From Lachnoclostridium sp. UBA1175 (GTDB lineage Bacteria; Bacillota; Clostridia; Lachnospirales; Lachnospiraceae): a stretch of 5,112 nucleotides of DNA. The DNA lies in NCBI GenBank assembly GCA_002311665.1, contig DBYX01000013.1:1-5112 (forward strand), in the 5' to 3' direction. The stretch's first letter is position 1. Each line of letters starts with the position of its first letter. The translations under genes were made by a program, and so were the position numbers. Shown one piece after another: positions 1 to 5,112 of the stretch. The notes beneath the pieces were generated by a model. That model made no database searches and was not told the DNA's origin. It saw only the letters and a program-made list of their open reading frames with translations.

Positions 1-99
1 TCCTCTTGACGGGTAGCACACCATTCGCACATCCCCCTCGTAATCCGTCAGTTTATCCGAAGGTCTTCGTACGATGTCGAAGTCCGGGATCGATCAGGA
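1..99 (-). other. Tail after the binding-protein gene; possible start of another gene
   Basis: No intrinsic terminator is visible here: the best inverted repeat (CTTCG 64-68 with CGAAG 77-81) has no T-tract. On the minus strand GAGGGGG (39-33) stands 8 nt before an ATG at 24, which opens a frame (MVCYPSRG) running off the window. Eight codons are too few to identify anything. This may be a downstream gene of the same operon or chance. Confidence 0.2.
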
Positions 100-2310
100 T
101 CAATAAATACCAAGGACATGGATCATATCGCCGATCTCAGCCTGGAAGGTATTCAGGTAGGTCTGCGGATCACCGTAGTCGGGACCCCAACCGGAGCAGT
201 CGTAAATGTTGTAGTTACACTGGCTGCCCTCCTGCGTGTAGTAGCCGTCATAATACCAGTTCTTCATGCTTACGCAGTCGAGAAGGTCGACGATGATCGC
301 ACCGTTCGTGGAAGCTTCTACAGACTTCTTAAGAGCGTTCGCGCGGTTAGCGTAAACGTTGACCGAAGACGGGTAGGAAAGCTCAAGGTGAACCGGGTGA
401 TCCTTGTCGATCGTGATGCCGAGTTCCTCAGCTGCCTTCTTAAGCTCTGCAAGAGCGTTCGAAGGATTGTACCAGCCATCGAAACCTGCGCTGCTGCCTG
501 CGCCCGCCTCAAGCGTAGGATCCCAAACCTTGATCGGAACACCGTCGGCGTTGATCTGTGCCTGCATGATCGCACCATAGTAGGTACCTGCCTTGAACGT
601 CGTGCTGGTGCCGTTGATATCGATCGTGACATCCTCGGTAAGAGCTACGAAGTTACCGGGCGTGTAGGAGTTGATCACGGACAGAGCCGCAACATCCTCA
701 CCGACAACCTGAGCGTTGTATGCGATACGGTCGTAACCGAATGCAAGCGCTCTACGGAAGTGAACGTTCTGCATGCAGAGGTTCGCAAGATCCTTCTGCT
801 CGTCGGTCATACCGGAGATGACCTGCGTAGGATCGTTGAACAGAGCGTACGCCTGACGATACAGGTTTACAAACGTACCGTAGGAGGTAGCATCCGTACC
901 GGAGGTGTAAGCGAACTTATCAAACATACCCTCGCTCTTTGCAAGTGCAAGGGATTCGGAGTTCAGATTGCATCCGTCAAGGATCTCATCCTTCATGTCG
1001 TTGTACGCCTTCGTAGCGTCCTTGCCGTCGTTGAAGAGCCAGGTGATCGTCTTGATGTTGATGTTGTCCTTGTTCCAGTAGGAGCCGTTAGCGGAGAAGA
1101 CGATCTTGTTCTCGTCCGTCGCATTGGTTACAAGGTAAGCACCGCAGTAAGCGATGTGATCCTTGTCAACACCGTACTTCATATTCTGACCTTCCTTGGC
1201 CTCAGCCCAGGCGTCCATACCGAGCGCACCGCCCTGCGACAGGAAGTAATCCTTGTTCAGAGGAGCGAACGGGTTGTAAGCCATCATGGTCATAAAGTAA
1301 GGCGTAACCTGCTCGAGAGTATAAACAAGCGTGTAGTCATCCGTTGCCTTAACACCGACCTGCGCGAAATCGGTAATCTCGCCTGCCATGTATTCGGAAA
1401 CGCCCTTGATGACGCCGTCGACAAGGTAGGAAGTAGCCTCGCAGTCAAGGCAGTGCTGCATACCTGCAACAAAATCGGAAGCCTTGACATCGCCGAGGTA
1501 ACGACCCTGGGAATCAACCCACTTGACTCCCTGGCGGATCTTGAAGGTATACGTAAGAGCATCCTCGGAGATCTCCCAGCTCTCTGCGATCGCCGGGCAC
1601 ATCGTGCCTTCACCGTTGTACTCGATCAGGTTATCAAACGTGTTGATGATCGCCTCGGAGTCAGCTGCAAGATAGGTGTCGAAGATATCCCACGTCTCGG
1701 GATCCGAAGTATAACCGCGGTTATAGGTATCCTTGAAGGTATAACCCTGCTCGGTCAGGTACTGCTTAGCATATGCTTCGTAGGTACCGGTTCCCTTCAG
1801 CTCGTTGTACTTCGCCTTCAGCGTCTCTCGGTCAGCCGGCTTGATCGGATCACCGTTCACGATGATATACTGATGATAACGATAGGAATCGTTGCCCCAC
1901 AGGCAGTAGTCGCCGGAGTAGGGAGCTACACGGCTGATCGCATACTGGCCGCCCTGGGAGGAACCGGGAATGTATACCGCGGACTCCATAAGCTTCGCCT
2001 CGGCAATCGCCTCAAGCGTATAACGAAGTGAAATGTTCTTCACCTCTGCATGCGCCTGCTCAAGGTACGAAGCGTACTCGGCGAGTGCCGAGTTGAAAAT
2101 AGCATCGTCATCCGTCAGAAGCACAGGCTTTGTGGGAACTGCCTCGGTGGGCGTGGGATTCTCACCGCCGGGCTCGCTCGTCGGGGTGGGGTTCTCCTGG
2201 TTCGGTGTAGGTGTCGGCGTGTCGTTCACGGTCTTCTTGGTACAAGCCAGAAGCGACATAACCATCATCAGAACCAGAGCAATTGCTGTCAATTTCTTTG
2301 CTCGTTTCAT
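100..2310 (-). CDS. Oligopeptide-type ABC transporter substrate-binding lipoprotein (SBP family 5), apparently permuted
   Basis: A 736-aa extracytoplasmic lipoprotein expected to capture peptides or a related solute for an ABC importer. Residues 1-22 are a signal peptide (basic MKRAKK, hydrophobic core) ending in lipobox LLAC, so Cys23 is the lipid anchor. Residues 31-62 are a Thr/Pro-rich spacer with ENPTPT twice (39-44 and 50-55). Family 5 features follow: AESWEISEDALTYTFKIRQG (242-261), YCGAYLV (388-394), NVHFRRALAFGYDR (515-528) and SGWGPDYGDPQTYLNTF (706-722). In classical OppA/AmiA proteins about 100 residues follow the last motif, but here the protein stops 14 residues later. Instead, residues 75-170 (RYTLEAIAEAKLMESAVYIP, then ISRVAPYSG) resemble that missing C-terminal part, placed before the N-terminal lobe, which suggests circular permutation. 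The mature chain has ten cysteines besides Cys23. The gene has its own promoter; permease and ATPase genes are not visible. The family call is firm, but the ligand is unknown. Confidence 0.93.
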   Translation of the reverse strand: MKRAKKLTAIALVLMMVMSLLACTKKTVNDTPTPTPNQENPTPTSEPGGENPTPTEAVPTKPVLLTDDDAIFNSALAEYASYLEQAHAEVKNISLRYTLEAIAEAKLMESAVYIPGSSQGGQYAISRVAPYSGDYCLWGNDSYRYHQYIIVNGDPIKPADRETLKAKYNELKGTGTYEAYAKQYLTEQGYTFKDTYNRGYTSDPETWDIFDTYLAADSEAIINTFDNLIEYNGEGTMCPAIAESWEISEDALTYTFKIRQGVKWVDSQGRYLGDVKASDFVAGMQHCLDCEATSYLVDGVIKGVSEYMAGEITDFAQVGVKATDDYTLVYTLEQVTPYFMTMMAYNPFAPLNKDYFLSQGGALGMDAWAEAKEGQNMKYGVDKDHIAYCGAYLVTNATDENKIVFSANGSYWNKDNINIKTITWLFNDGKDATKAYNDMKDEILDGCNLNSESLALAKSEGMFDKFAYTSGTDATSYGTFVNLYRQAYALFNDPTQVISGMTDEQKDLANLCMQNVHFRRALAFGYDRIAYNAQVVGEDVAALSVINSYTPGNFVALTEDVTIDINGTSTTFKAGTYYGAIMQAQINADGVPIKVWDPTLEAGAGSSAGFDGWYNPSNALAELKKAAEELGITIDKDHPVHLELSYPSSVNVYANRANALKKSVEASTNGAIIVDLLDCVSMKNWYYDGYYTQEGSQCNYNIYDCSGWGPDYGDPQTYLNTFQAEIGDMIHVLGIY

Positions 2311-2315
2311 AAACA

Positions 2316-2320
2316 CTCCT
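2316..2320 (-). promoter_or_regulatory. Ribosome binding site of the binding-protein gene (decides the start)
   Basis: AGGAG on the minus strand lies 5 nt before the ATG at 2310. An in-frame GTG at 2316 overlaps the Shine-Dalgarno site itself and so cannot be the start served by it. Confidence 0.85.
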
Positions 2321-2345
2321 TATAAAAATCATTAGGAATTATTGG

Positions 2346-2367
2346 GTGCGCGTAGCGCAACGCACAC
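2346..2367 (-). promoter_or_regulatory. Hairpin at the 5' end of the binding-protein leader
   Basis: On the minus strand, GTGTGCG (2367-2361) pairs with CGCGCAC (2352-2346), 7 bp with one G-U pair, around an 8-nt loop. If transcription starts near 2372, this stem begins only about 5 nt from the 5' end. No T-tract follows, so it is not a terminator. A stem so close to the end is the usual form of an mRNA-stabilising 5' structure; that role is inferred. Confidence 0.5.
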
Positions 2368-2378
2368 TTACAGGTCGA

Positions 2379-2407
2379 ATTTTAGCACAACAATGCATTT
2401 CCGTCAA
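2379..2407 (-). promoter_or_regulatory. Sigma-A-type promoter of the binding-protein gene
   Basis: The minus strand carries -35 TTGACG (2407-2402), a spacer of exactly 17 nt, and -10 TAAAAT (2384-2379). TG stands one base before the -10 (TGCTAAAAT), giving an extended -10. Transcription should begin near 2372, leaving a leader of about 62 nt. The spacer contains the 8-bp palindrome AATGCATT (2392-2399). This placement fits a separate transcription unit starting after the tpiA terminator. It is a strong match to consensus but is a prediction. Confidence 0.8.
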
Positions 2408-2420
2408 TAATCCGACCGTT

Positions 2421-2528
2421 CATTTCACACTTTGTTCCTTCGTTCGGAAAATGACGCATTTTCTTTCGTTTCGTGTCAATAATTTGCTATTTTTTGAGTG
2501 CCTCATTTTCCGCAGAAAGTGTGAAATG
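2421..2528. repeat. Nested inverted repeat upstream of the binding-protein promoter
   Basis: The outer arms are perfect 13-bp inverted repeats, CATTTCACACTTT (2421-2433) and AAAGTGTGAAATG (2516-2528). Inside them are perfect 9-bp arms, CGGAAAATG (2445-2453) and CATTTTCCG (2504-2512). The two stems are separated by 11 nt on one side and 3 nt on the other, leaving a 50-nt apical segment. As RNA or cruciform DNA this makes one long imperfect stem-loop. It lies between the tpiA terminator and the -35 box, so it would not be in either mRNA as I predict them. It could be an operator region, a small untranslated RNA, or the relic of a small non-autonomous element. I see no flanking target-site duplication and no gene inside. 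Confidence 0.7.
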
Positions 2529-2543
2529 TGTCTGAAACGCGCA

Positions 2544-2579
2544 TAAAACAAGGCATCGGACGCTCTCACGCCCGATGCC
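2544..2579 (-). terminator. Intrinsic terminator after tpiA
   Basis: On the minus strand, GGCATCGG (2579-2572) pairs with CCGATGCC (2559-2552). The stem extends by three more inner pairs, one of them G-U, around a TGAGAG loop. The tail is TTGTTTTAT (2551-2544). It sits about 47 nt after the tpiA stop and marks the end of the glycolytic transcript. Between the stop and this stem there is a weaker inverted repeat (AACCCGG 2584-2590 with CCGGTT 2597-2602, one bulge) without a T-tract of its own. I do not call that a separate terminator. Confidence 0.88.
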
Positions 2580-2625
2580 CCGGAACCCGGTTTCAACCGG
2601 TTAAAAATCTTCTCGAAAAAATCAA

Positions 2626-3378
2626 TTACTTGTTGTAATTCACAATCTTTCCGAAGTCTGCCTTAAGGCTTGCACCGCCGATCAGACCGCCGTCGATGTC
2701 GGGCATCGCAAGGAGCTCTGCCGCATTGCCTGCGTTCATCGATCCGCCGTACTGGATGCGAACCGCCTCAGCGGTCTCCGCATCGTAAAGCTCTGCAATG
2801 TAATCGCGGATGAGCTTACATACTTCCTGTGCCTGCTCCGCCGTAGCGGTCTCGCCGGTACCGATCGCCCAGATGGGCTCGTATGCGATGACAAGGTTCT
2901 TCACCTGGTCTGCGGTAATGCCGCTCAGATCCCACTTGATCTGACGGCTGATCCACTCCTTGTAGGTGCCGGCCTTACGAAGCGCAAGGGACTCACCGCA
3001 GCAAAGGATGGGCTTGAGACCTGCGGCAAATGCCTTTTTCACCTTAGCGTTGATCAGGATATCGTTCTCACCGAAGATATCTCTTCTCTCGGAGTGACCG
3101 ATGATGATGTACTCCACACCTGCGTCGATGAGCATCGGAGCGGAAATCTCGCCCGTGAATGCGCCCTTGTCCTCGATGTAAAAGTTCTCAGCACCAACCT
3201 TTACGTTGCTGCCCTTGACTGCTGCAACAACCGGTACGATGTCGATCGCCGGTACGCAGTACACGACATCAACATCATCATTCTTTACGAGATCCTTGAG
3301 GGTCGCGCAAAGCTCAACTGCCTGCGAAGGAGTCATATTCATCTTCCAGTTGCCGGCAATAATCTTCTTTCTAGCCAT
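2626..3378 (-). CDS. tpiA: Triosephosphate isomerase, complete
   Basis: A 250-aa TIM-barrel enzyme that interconverts dihydroxyacetone phosphate and glyceraldehyde-3-phosphate in the cytoplasm. The hallmarks are in order. GNWKMN holds substrate-binding Asn10 and Lys12. GHSERR holds electrophilic His95. AYEPIWAIGTG holds catalytic base Glu167 and the start of the flexible lid (loop 6). YGGS (210-213) and GLIGGASL (231-238) form the phosphate-binding loops near the C-terminus. Length is typical for the family and all catalytic residues are present. The start MARKKIIAG is set by the GGAGG site and by where family homology begins. It is the last gene of the visible glycolytic group and is followed by a strong terminator. 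In many Firmicutes gpmI and eno follow; here they do not. Confidence 0.99.
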   Translation of the reverse strand: MARKKIIAGNWKMNMTPSQAVELCATLKDLVKNDDVDVVYCVPAIDIVPVVAAVKGSNVKVGAENFYIEDKGAFTGEISAPMLIDAGVEYIIIGHSERRDIFGENDILINAKVKKAFAAGLKPILCCGESLALRKAGTYKEWISRQIKWDLSGITADQVKNLVIAYEPIWAIGTGETATAEQAQEVCKLIRDYIAELYDAETAEAVRIQYGGSMNAGNAAELLAMPDIDGGLIGGASLKADFGKIVNYNK

Positions 3379-3382
3379 AATA

Positions 3383-3390
3383 GCCTCCAA
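3383..3390 (-). promoter_or_regulatory. Ribosome binding site of tpiA (fixes the start codon)
   Basis: The minus strand reads TTGGAGGC, whose GGAGG core (3388-3384) lies 5 nt before the ATG at 3378. Two in-frame ATGs further upstream (3417 and 3411) have no comparable site and would add a short peptide not conserved in TIM. The 60-nt pgk-tpiA spacer otherwise shows no promoter or terminator that I can support. Confidence 0.85.
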
Positions 3391-3438
3391 AATGTTTATT
3401 CGCCCTTGCATACGCATCCGGCGATTTCTTGTTTTTTC

Positions 3439-4665
3439 TTACTGCAGGTCGTCCGCAGCTGCTACGCCCGGAAGCTCCTTACCCTCAAGGAACTCAAGGG
3501 AAGCGCCGCCGCCGGTCGAGATGTGGGACATCTTGTCAGCGAAGCCGAGCTGGTTGACAGCTGCAGCGGAGTCGCCGCCGCCGATGATCGTCGTAGCGTC
3601 CGTCTCAGCAAGAGCAGCCGCAACAGCAATGGTACCCTTTGCAAGGATCGGGTTCTCGAACACACCCATAGGTCCGTTCCATACAACCGTCTTAGCGGTC
3701 TTCACAGCCTCAGCGTAGAGAGCCTGCGTCTTCGGTCCGATATCCATACCCATCTTGTCCGCCGGAAGCTTGTCGGAATCGAAAACTTCGGTCTCGATCG
3801 GAGCATCGATCGGATCCGGGAAGGAAGCGGTAACAACCGTATCCACAGGGAGAAGAAGCTTCTTGCCGAGAGCCTCGGCCTTGTCCATCATCTCCTTGCA
3901 GTAATCGATCTTCTCGTCATCGCAGAGGGAGGTACCGATCTCATAGCCCTTAGCCTTGAGGAAGGTGTAAGCCATACCGCCGCCGATGATGAGCGTATCG
4001 CACTTCTCGAGAAGGTTGTTGATAACGTTGAGCTTGTCAGCAACCTTAGCGCCGCCGAGGATCGCTACGAAAGGACGTACCGGATTCTCTACCGCATTGC
4101 CGAGGAAGTTGATCTCCTTCTGCATCAGGTAACCTACCGCGCAGTTGCCGCCCTTAGCGCGTACAACATCGGTAACACCTGCTACGGAAGCATGTGCTCT
4201 GTGGGAGGAACCGAACGCGTCGCATACATAGTCGTCGCAGAGGTCTGCGAGTTCCTTGGAAAATGCCTCGCCGTTCTTGGTCTCCTCAGCACCGCGGAAA
4301 CGCGTGTTCTGAAGAAGAACAACATCACCCTCGTTCATAGCTGCCACTGCTGCCGTTGCGTCAGCGCCGGTAACATTGTAATCAGCTACGAAAACAACCT
4401 TCTTGCCGAGCTTCTCGGAGAGGCGCTCAGCTACGGGAGCAAGGCTCTCACCCTCGTTGGGGCCGTTCTTTACCTTGCCCAGATGCGAGCAAAGGATCAC
4501 CTTTGCGCCGTCATTCAGGAGCTTGTTGATGGTAGGAAGAGCTGCAACGATACGGGTCTCGTCGGTGATGACACCGTTCTTGAGCGGAACATTGAAATCG
4601 CAGCGAACAAGAACTCTCTTGCCCTTTGCGTTAAAATCGTCAACAGACTTTTTGTTCAGAGACAT
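3439..4665 (-). CDS. pgk: Phosphoglycerate kinase, complete
   Basis: A 408-aa cytoplasmic enzyme that transfers the acyl phosphate of 1,3-bisphosphoglycerate to ADP, giving ATP and 3-phosphoglycerate. The N-terminal, substrate-binding domain shows the PGK signature RVLVRCDFNVPL (residues 17-28), Arg38, SHLGKVK (60-66), NTRF (120-123) and DAFGSSHRAHAS (149-160). The hinge and nucleotide domain show LGGAKVADKL (203-212), GGGMAYTFL (228-236), VWNGPMGVFE (328-337), GGGDSAAAV (362-370) and the C-terminal STGGGASLEFLEGKELPGV. Length is normal for bacterial PGK (about 390-420) and no key motif is missing. The start MSLNKKSV is chosen because AGGAAAGGA stands just upstream and because PGK homology begins there. 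It follows gap across a spacer with a terminator-like hairpin and precedes tpiA by 60 nt without a terminator, so pgk and tpiA are very probably on one transcript. Codon use avoids TTA, CTA and TCA, as in highly expressed genes. Confidence 0.99.
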   Translation of the reverse strand: MSLNKKSVDDFNAKGKRVLVRCDFNVPLKNGVITDETRIVAALPTINKLLNDGAKVILCSHLGKVKNGPNEGESLAPVAERLSEKLGKKVVFVADYNVTGADATAAVAAMNEGDVVLLQNTRFRGAEETKNGEAFSKELADLCDDYVCDAFGSSHRAHASVAGVTDVVRAKGGNCAVGYLMQKEINFLGNAVENPVRPFVAILGGAKVADKLNVINNLLEKCDTLIIGGGMAYTFLKAKGYEIGTSLCDDEKIDYCKEMMDKAEALGKKLLLPVDTVVTASFPDPIDAPIETEVFDSDKLPADKMGMDIGPKTQALYAEAVKTAKTVVWNGPMGVFENPILAKGTIAVAAALAETDATTIIGGGDSAAAVNQLGFADKMSHISTGGGASLEFLEGKELPGVAAADDLQ

Positions 4666-4673
4666 AGTGTAAT

Positions 4674-4682
4674 TCCTTTCCT
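4674..4682 (-). promoter_or_regulatory. Ribosome binding site of pgk (fixes the start codon)
   Basis: The minus strand reads AGGAAAGGA with its last base 8 nt before the ATG at 4665. An in-frame ATG also exists upstream at 4734, but reading from it would translate the terminator-like hairpin and add 23 residues unlike any PGK. The Shine-Dalgarno position supports the ATG at 4665. Confidence 0.8.
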
Positions 4683-4685
4683 GGG

Positions 4686-4724
4686 AATAAAATAAAGGTC
4701 CGGTCCGCATTTCGGACCGGACCT
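4686..4724 (-). terminator. Intrinsic terminator-like hairpin between gap and pgk
   Basis: On the minus strand a perfect 12-bp stem (arms 4713-4724 and 4696-4707, AGGTCCGGTCCG pairing with CGGACCGGACCT) closes a 5-nt loop. It is followed at once by a T-rich tail, TTTATTTTATT (4696-4686). It lies 34 nt after the gap stop codon and ends just before the pgk ribosome site. By structure it is a factor-independent terminator, but no room for a full promoter remains between it and the pgk start. It is therefore more likely a leaky terminator, an attenuator or an mRNA-end stabiliser within the operon. The structure is seen directly; its efficiency is inferred. Confidence 0.8.
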
Positions 4725-4758
4725 CATCGTCCATAATGGTTATGCGCTTGGCAGCAAC

Positions 4759-5112
4759 TTATGCAAGCTCTGCGAAGTACTTGATGGTACGAACCATCTG
4801 GCTCGTGTAGGAGTTCTCGTTGTCATACCAGGAAACAACCTCAACCTGGGTCTTGCCGTCCGGAAGAGGGCTTACCATGGTCTGGGTAGCATCGAACAGA
4901 GAACCGAATCTCATACCGATGATATCGGAGGAAACGATCTCCTCGGTGTTGTAACCGAAGGACTCGTTAGCAGCAGCCTTCATAGCAGCGTTGATCTCGT
5001 CCTTGGTAACTTCCTTGTTAACAACTGCGAACAGAAGCGTCGTGGAACCGGTCGGCGTAGGAACACGCTGAGCAGCGCCGATGAGCTTACCGTTGAGCTC
5101 AGGGATAACAAG
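4759..5112 (-). CDS. gap: Glyceraldehyde-3-phosphate dehydrogenase, C-terminal part (gene runs off the window)
   Basis: This is the last 117 codons and TAA stop of a phosphorylating GAPDH, which converts glyceraldehyde-3-phosphate, phosphate and NAD+ to 1,3-bisphosphoglycerate in the cytoplasm. The frame is open to the window edge. The visible part is the C-terminal half of the catalytic domain. It begins LVIPELNGKL, followed by AAQRVPTPTGS, whose Arg is the family's phosphate-contacting residue. It continues with GMRFGSLFDATQTMV and ends with SWYDNENSYTSQMVRT, where the Asn of YDNE is the residue that contacts the nicotinamide in this family. The NAD-binding Rossmann domain and the catalytic Cys/His lie upstream, outside the window, so they cannot be checked. 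An internal Met at 4983 could be mistaken for a start, but conserved GAPDH sequence continues upstream of it. The gene is followed by a terminator-like hairpin and then pgk, the next enzyme of glycolysis. Identity is secure; only completeness is unknown. Confidence 0.97.
   Translation of the reverse strand, partial: LVIPELNGKLIGAAQRVPTPTGSTTLLFAVVNKEVTKDEINAAMKAAANESFGYNTEEIVSSDIIGMRFGSLFDATQTMVSPLPDGKTQVEVVSWYDNENSYTSQMVRTIKYFAELA

Noticed and set aside
1..100. Frameshift or premature stop truncating the lipoprotein's C-terminus
   Set aside because: I read the three minus-strand frames after the TGA at 100-102. One has a second TGA soon after and the others end within about 20 codons. None gives sequence like an OppA tail. 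Tail-like sequence is instead found near the N-terminus, so the stop is probably genuine.
118..2031. A 637-codon open frame on the plus strand, opposite the lipoprotein gene
   Set aside because: Its codons lie exactly opposite the sense codons, so a stop can arise only from sense TTA, CTA or TCA, which this gene avoids. The product is Val/Arg/Leu-rich with no recognisable family, and there is no sensible ribosome site.
2346..2546. A small plus-strand gene of about 66 codons in the intergenic region
   Set aside because: It reads through the promoter and the inverted repeat, has no convincing ribosome site, and gives a composition unlike a conserved small protein.
2311..2625. Catabolite-control (cre) site in the intergenic region
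   Set aside because: TGAAACGCGCAT-like sequence near 2533 has the CG in the wrong register for the cre consensus, and no other candidate fits.
3094..4695. A 533-codon open frame on the plus strand, opposite tpiA and pgk
   Set aside because: It has the same codon-phase shadow effect; tpiA and pgk happen to share a phase, so the shadow runs across both. Both sense genes are unmistakable enzymes with complete motifs.
4666..4734. N-terminal extension of PGK from the ATG at 4734
   Set aside because: The extension would translate the terminator-like hairpin and has no PGK homology. The ribosome site supports the ATG at 4665.
4725..4770. A pgk promoter in the gap-pgk spacer
   Set aside because: TTGCAT and ATAACC can be spaced 17 nt apart, but both are poor matches, and any transcript from there would still meet the hairpin.

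Overview
The window looks like a piece of a chromosome from a Gram-positive anaerobe of class Clostridia, probably close to Lachnospiraceae. The evidence is the gap-pgk-tpiA order, the clostridial style of these proteins (for example SWYDNENSY at the GAPDH C-terminus), a lipobox-bearing solute-binding lipoprotein rich in cysteine, and strong AGGAGG-type ribosome sites. GC content is around 50%. Every supported gene is on the minus strand, so transcription runs from high to low coordinates.

Layout in transcription order: (1) 5112-4759, the last 117 codons of gap (glyceraldehyde-3-phosphate dehydrogenase), entering from outside the window. (2) 4758-4666, a 93-nt spacer holding a perfect 12-bp hairpin with a T-rich tail, which looks like an intrinsic terminator placed just ahead of the pgk ribosome site. 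(3) 4665-3439, complete pgk (408 aa). (4) 3438-3379, a 60-nt spacer with a good ribosome site and no terminator. (5) 3378-2626, complete tpiA (250 aa). (6) 2625-2311, a 315-nt regulatory region. It contains the tpiA terminator, a nested inverted repeat (2421-2528), a strong sigma-A-type promoter with extended -10 (2407-2379), a hairpin near the predicted 5' end of the mRNA, and a ribosome site. (7) 2310-100, a complete 736-aa lipoprotein of the oligopeptide-binding (SBP_bac_5) family. (8) 99-1, a short tail with no clear terminator, perhaps leading into another gene.

The three glycolytic enzymes catalyse linked steps of lower glycolysis. TpiA makes glyceraldehyde-3-phosphate, Gap oxidises it to 1,3-bisphosphoglycerate, and Pgk makes ATP from that product. 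pgk and tpiA appear to share one transcript, with gap upstream through a hairpin that may adjust stoichiometry. The lipoprotein is a separate transcription unit and would deliver peptides or similar solutes to an ABC transporter whose permease and ATPase genes are not in the window.

The most interesting points are the apparent circularly permuted architecture of the binding protein, the terminator-like hairpin between gap and pgk, and the nested inverted repeat upstream of the binding-protein promoter. I did not find evidence of a wholly new system, mobile element, CRISPR array or RNA gene.
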